In this document: positions 59,931-64,000 of the stretch, one piece after another
Layout: each line of letters starts with the position of its first letter
Position numbering within the stretch: the stretch's first letter is position 1
DNA from: Calycina herbarum
Taxonomy: Eukaryota > Ascomycota > Leotiomycetes > Helotiales > Pezizellaceae
Length of the DNA: 64,000 bases
Assembly (NCBI GenBank): GCA_001414485.1
Contig: LLEY01000040.1
Location: 62,001 to 126,000 of the forward strand
Direction: 5' to 3'
Made by a program: the position numbers and the translations under genes
The notes under the pieces: model-generated
What the model was told of the DNA's origin: nothing
Databases searched by the model: none
The model's input: the letters and a program-made list of their open reading frames with translations, nothing else

Positions 59931-61996
59931 AACTTGCAGGCTGATGACAGTTACCTAGATACTTTTCCACCCAACGTCGGAGAGAACGCAAAAACCATTG
60001 GCTTTGTAGCGAGACCATACGAAGGAACCGAAATTATATGCTCAATTGCCCTCATGGTTCTTCTTTCGAGGTTCGGAGAGTAGTAGCGATGGAGCATACA
60101 ACCACCTCGCCCTCGCCCTCGCCTTGTTGAACCCACCTCCACCATCCCCTCAATCTCCCCTCAATCTCGCCAAAAGTTGATAAAGATAGCACGGTGGTGT
60201 CGTGACACTTCGTCCACCAGTTCACAGCGCAAAGATCATGGTGGTCACAACTCATGTGGAGAGAGGAGAAGAGGGGAGGGGGCAGCAAGCAGCAAGCAGG
60301 CTGTTTCATCATCTTTGACGGCACTTCCGTCTGTCACTCGTGGCATTGGAACAAATCGAGGCAGAAGCAGAGGCACAGCACCCCATTCTGCCAGATATCA
60401 GCCGGATTATGGCTGCATTGGCTGCATTTATCCACAATGCCTTCGCGAAGACCTTCGCTTTTCTGTTTCAGGACCAGCGGCGAAAGAGCTGCAGCAACAT
60501 CGAAGCAGCAGTGTTGTGAGTCTGTCAGCCGATTTCAAAGCCATTCTCAGACATGATAAGCACGTTGAAGCATTTGGTCCGTTCTTCCCGTTTCTCGGGC
60601 ATATTAATATCGCCTATTTGGGGTTTCAAACACTTGCTTGCTAGTACGTGTCGCACAAAATTCATTCAGCATTCGCTGCTTTCTGCTCCTGCGTCGCGCT
60701 TTCTGCTTTCGGTGTTTTCCTCAGCTCTTATTTTTTTACCTGCACCCTATCTTACGAAATGCAACCTTTGCATGGCTGCCATGTTCCCGTGTCTTGAGCC
60801 TGATATCTCAGTCTTCCGTGCAAGGGATATGGATGTTGCTTCGAAGGAACATTGGAAGCTGAATGGAAGGCGGCACGTTCTGCGGCCAACCGTAAGCCGC
60901 AGAAGGCAGAAGCAGGCGCGTTGTACGGGAGGCCATGTATGTTCCAGAAGACGTGGAAGGTCAGATTCTTAGTTCCTGGCTTTAGGTACTTACGATGTCA
61001 ATAATCCCACCGGGTTGCTGGGAAGGATAGAGTCTTTTGTCGACATATGATTTCTAAGTCTCTGACTAACAACGACTCCATAGTTTTTTAAACACACGGT
61101 CCTCGAATGCCGGCGATCGTTGATCATTATCTCCCGTAAACCCTGGTTTATCTCGGGCGCCATGGACTGGACTGGCCAGTTTTTCTAAGTGGGAACTCGG
61201 CTCGTCGGTCTACAATCCATGGATGCAAAGGAGGGGACTGCTCCGTCCCGTCAAATCTGCAGGAGGTGCTGAAGATCTAAACCCGATTCAGACTTGCTAG
61301 CTCAGCTATCGATAACGCGCAAGTGTGTTCTCCTTACGAGTCAAGTGATACAAGCCAATCTTCACTCAGAGAGAGACTGTTGAGAAACGGTTTTGTTCCA
61401 GTTTTGTTTATTACCCTTTTGATTTACGGGTTTTTTACTCCACGAGTTCTTTCATATGCTCTATTTTCCAGAAATATACGAGAGGCAGCTTGAAACGAGA
61501 ATTGTATTCCTTCGCTAAATCATACTTGATATGATACATGATTTCCCAGTCTTCTCGGCTCCGACTTGATGGCATGCAGATTGCTTCTTTTCGGCTAGAA
61601 TTCAAAACCTTATTCTTATTGCCTTCTTGTTACAGTCAATGCAGGGTCGCCTAGGCCGACGATGAGGGTTTTGTGTTTCTAATGGCGGGGGGTGGAATGC
61701 GGGAGTCTGTTCTGTTCGTCTCATGGATCGAGTCTTGGTCGTTGCGACTTGAATCTTCAACGGATGAACTTCGTGATAGTAACGCTCGTGCCGTTGAACG
61801 AGTGAACGAGCGGCGCAGAGACGCCACGGTTTAGAGTCAAGGGCTCAAGGCAAGGAACAAGGGACGATATGCTGCCAGATATAGTTTTGCAGACAAGCGA
61901 ACGCAACAAAGATTGATTGTGATTAAAAACCACCAATCATATTTATGAAAAGAGGGGCCTCTATCGGTGGAGTTGCTCCGAATCAAGCTTCAACAA
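59931..61996. other. Intergenic, nothing recognised
   Basis: Two kilobases of normal composition have only short overlapping frames. Small repeats occur: CCTCGC units near 60105-60125 and GCAAGCA units near 60285-60300. Part must be the upstream control region of KMT6 (start 59203). A TCACGTGA motif lies nearer that gene, at about 59522-59529. Confidence 0.5.
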
Positions 61997-62260
61997 TCGA
62001 GGTTAAATCAGGTGGAGATGAGACAGATTGTGCTTGTGCTTACAACCGACCTTTATCTCAACATTCTCTAGAACCTGAACAACGCCAGTTATAAATAAGT
62101 TTTTGGTATGAATTTATCTTTTTTATTTAATATCTACAACTTGCACTCTTAGAATCTACATTAAAGATATTTCAGTGCAAGTTGTTGGATATTTAAAAGG
62201 GTATCTAATACAAAGCACGGACCGTATAATCTGTCTCATCTCCACCTGAGTTAGCCTCGA
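61997..62260. mobile_element. 264-bp MITE-like inverted-repeat element
   Basis: Terminal inverted repeats of about 33 bp (61997-62029 and 62228-62260) share CAGGTGGAGATGAGACAGATT nearly intact. The AT-rich middle contains a second hairpin, with ACAACTTGCACT near 62137 and AGTGCAAGTTGT near 62175 separated by a loop of about 25 nt. There is no coding frame. Short, non-coding, TIR-bounded sequences of this size are typical of MITEs. No target duplication was identified, so insertion is inferred. It is not RIP-mutated. Confidence 0.6.
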
Positions 62261-64000
62261 ATCGATGAAATTCTGCCCTACAAGGTACGGAGTACAGGCC
62301 GAACAAGCTAGTTCTTCGACGGCAAACTCACGGGACTCGGAACTAGCTCTCCGCTATAGCCTGGACTTGCACACCACGAGCTAGAGTGACACCATGGGAT
62401 GAGTTTGGGTAGCATCATTGCACCGTTGCACTTTGTTCCACAGCTGCAGGAGGTACCTAAGTAATACTGCCTCTGTGTAATAAAGGGCCTCCGGGTCAGT
62501 CTGTCAGAATCAAAATGCTTGCCAGGGAGGAGAACATCGGGACTCAAGACGTACATGTTTGCTTCCACAAACCACAAACTAGAGCTATCTTAATCTCATA
62601 CAACTCGATTGACACACCGAATCTCGTCCGAAGTCGCAGGAGTCAAAACTCAGGAGTTTGCACTCCAGCTTCGCATTGACCGGCTCGAGGTCTGGGTGCA
62701 CGTTGTAGCGTGTAAAAGTGGGCATGACAGATATTGACAGCGGGCACCCGCGTTGCCAATGTGCGTGGAACGAAAGACCGAGCACTCTGTGCTGAGTTCA
62801 ACCCGCCATTATTCACGACGACAGACGACGTTTTGAGTTGGTGGGAGAGATGATGGATTTCACCAAACCTCACTGATGGACAGTTATATGTTCTGAATAT
62901 TATTAGCCTCTTGGTATGATCAATTTAGCCCTATCACTTTTTGATGAGCGTACAGCTCTGGGGCCTCTCCCCTCCTGCCCAGAATCCAGAAAGAGGCAAC
63001 AACTTCCAGCCGGCTTCAAGGGCTCATGCATCTCCCCAGCGAGAGGATCAAACCCTCAGCACCACCAGCAACAGCCGTCTTCGACAGGCCCCCCATACAG
63101 GCCCCATACAGGCCCTCCCCTGAACACACTCGGCTCGGTATCCAGTGGGCTTGTGTCCTCGCCATCCTTCTCCTCAGATCTTAGGGATCCTCTCCTTCGT
63201 GCTGCACCTCCTGCCTGCACCTGTCGCTGCCGACGCCACCAGAATACAACTTGCTTTTACCCCCCGCAGCCGGGGCAGAAGCTTCTCTTCCCATTGTCCA
63301 TCCAGCACAGCACAGCACAGCACAGCACCTCAGACCCGGATGGTCAACTGCTCATTTTTGGCTTCCCAGCGCCCAACGCGCGAGAGAGCGTAAAGTAGGC
63401 TTAAAGGCTTAAAATGTTATGCAGGAACCGCTCCAAGAAGGTGTGATCAGGGGTTGAGTAAACGATTGACCAGGATATAGGAGGAACTCCACCACTCCTC
63501 GAACTCCACTCAACAACCCTGAACCCCACTCACTGACTGGCCCAATAACCAGTTCCCACCCTCTTCATCCAGGACTGGACATCCCCCCCAGTGTGGACAG
63601 TGGACGCACTGGATGGACTGGACAGGCTCAGCAAGCACCCCAAGCCAGCCAGGCTCGAAATTTCTTCATTAATGACTTACTCCCATTCCCGCACCGCACC
63701 CGTTCACTCACTGAGTTTGCCTCCCCCTTCCCCTTCGCTTCCCCTTCCCAGTCAAGGTTGCTGCTCTCGCTCGATCGAGTCCGTTTCGAGCCCAGTCGAT
63801 CGCTCTCTTACTGATGCCGTCCCTACAACTTGGCTTCATCGACCGCATCTTTTACTTTTCTGAACTTCCATTGTTCAATCTCGTTGACATTCGGCCTCCT
63901 CACTGCGCCTGTGAGCGCCAGCGCAAGCAGCCGAAGCCGTTCTGCAGCGTGCCAATCCCCGCACAGCACCACCGCACCACGAATCCTCCCAGCGACAGCG
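62261..64000. promoter_or_regulatory. C/T-rich upstream region of a gene beyond the window
   Basis: No recognisable gene was found. From about 62.95 kb the plus strand becomes strongly C/T- and CCA-rich (for example CCTCCCCCTTCCCCTTCGC near 63720), as in long 5' leaders and promoters of highly expressed or regulatory ascomycete genes transcribed to the right. A pentamer microsatellite (CAGCA units) lies at about 63303-63328. Open frames of 60-160 codons here follow the biased composition and are not convincing. Confidence 0.45.
63303..63328. repeat. CAGCA pentamer microsatellite
   Basis: Five consecutive CAGCA/AGCAC units. Confidence 0.85.

Noticed and set aside
62916..63398. 160-codon plus-strand open frame
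   Set aside because: It is Pro/Ser/Gln-rich because of the C/T- and CA-biased sequence, includes a microsatellite, and has no domain or splice support.
1..64000. CRISPR array, bacterial operons or biosynthetic gene cluster
   Set aside because: No regularly spaced repeats. The genes have spliceosomal introns and fungal families, and no NRPS/PKS-type gene is present.

Overview
The window is chromosomal DNA from a filamentous ascomycete (Pezizomycotina). A leotiomycete-like fungus is plausible, but I cannot prove the class. The evidence is 46-93 nt GT-AG introns, a HET-domain gene, a PRC2-type H3K27 methyltransferase (KMT6/E(z)), a Dal5-type transporter beside a TauD dioxygenase, and a large block of transposons ruined by repeat-induced point mutation (RIP).

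Region 1 (1-39,857) is an AT-rich, TpA-rich, gene-free transposon island. CpA and TpG are very rare, and every frame is full of TAA/TAG stops. The nesting can be read from the sequence. A LINE-like relic is interrupted by a 2.6 kb LTR element (877-3472). A Ty3/gypsy chromovirus (4008-16950) carries a second chromovirus (9668-16926) inside its 3' LTR. A third gypsy body (about 17.1-21.5 kb) carries a Fot1/pogo DNA transposon (18537-20397). It is cut by a further chromovirus (from 21521) that itself holds a solo LTR (22431-22579) and a complete 7.26 kb chromovirus (23158-30412), and is truncated by another complete copy (30926-38195). A long-terminal-inverted-repeat element (38400-39857) ends exactly where normal composition returns.

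Region 2 (39,858-49,152) has normal composition. It holds a gene remnant, a five-exon MFS anion:cation symporter on the minus strand (40977-42733), and a divergently transcribed four-exon TauD/Jlp1-type Fe(II)/2-oxoglutarate dioxygenase (44004-45422). The last two probably form an uptake-plus-oxidation pair for a sulfonate or related acid. A HET-domain gene (46915-49152) follows, with one in-frame stop.

Region 3 (49,153-55,300) contains a decayed caspase-like (peptidase C14) gene with several in-frame stops (50887 to about 53654) and unassigned sequence. The HET and caspase-like genes together look like a dying cell-death/allorecognition locus next to the RIP island.

Region 4 (55,318-64,000) contains a five-exon KMT6/E(z) gene on the minus strand, encoding 1,216 residues with CXC and SET domains. 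It has two unusual additions: a C-terminal C2H2 zinc finger, and an N-terminal disordered arm with two SUMO-interacting-like motifs. Upstream are gene-poor sequence, a small MITE-like inverted repeat (61997-62260), and C/T-rich sequence that looks like the promoter or leader of a gene beyond the window.
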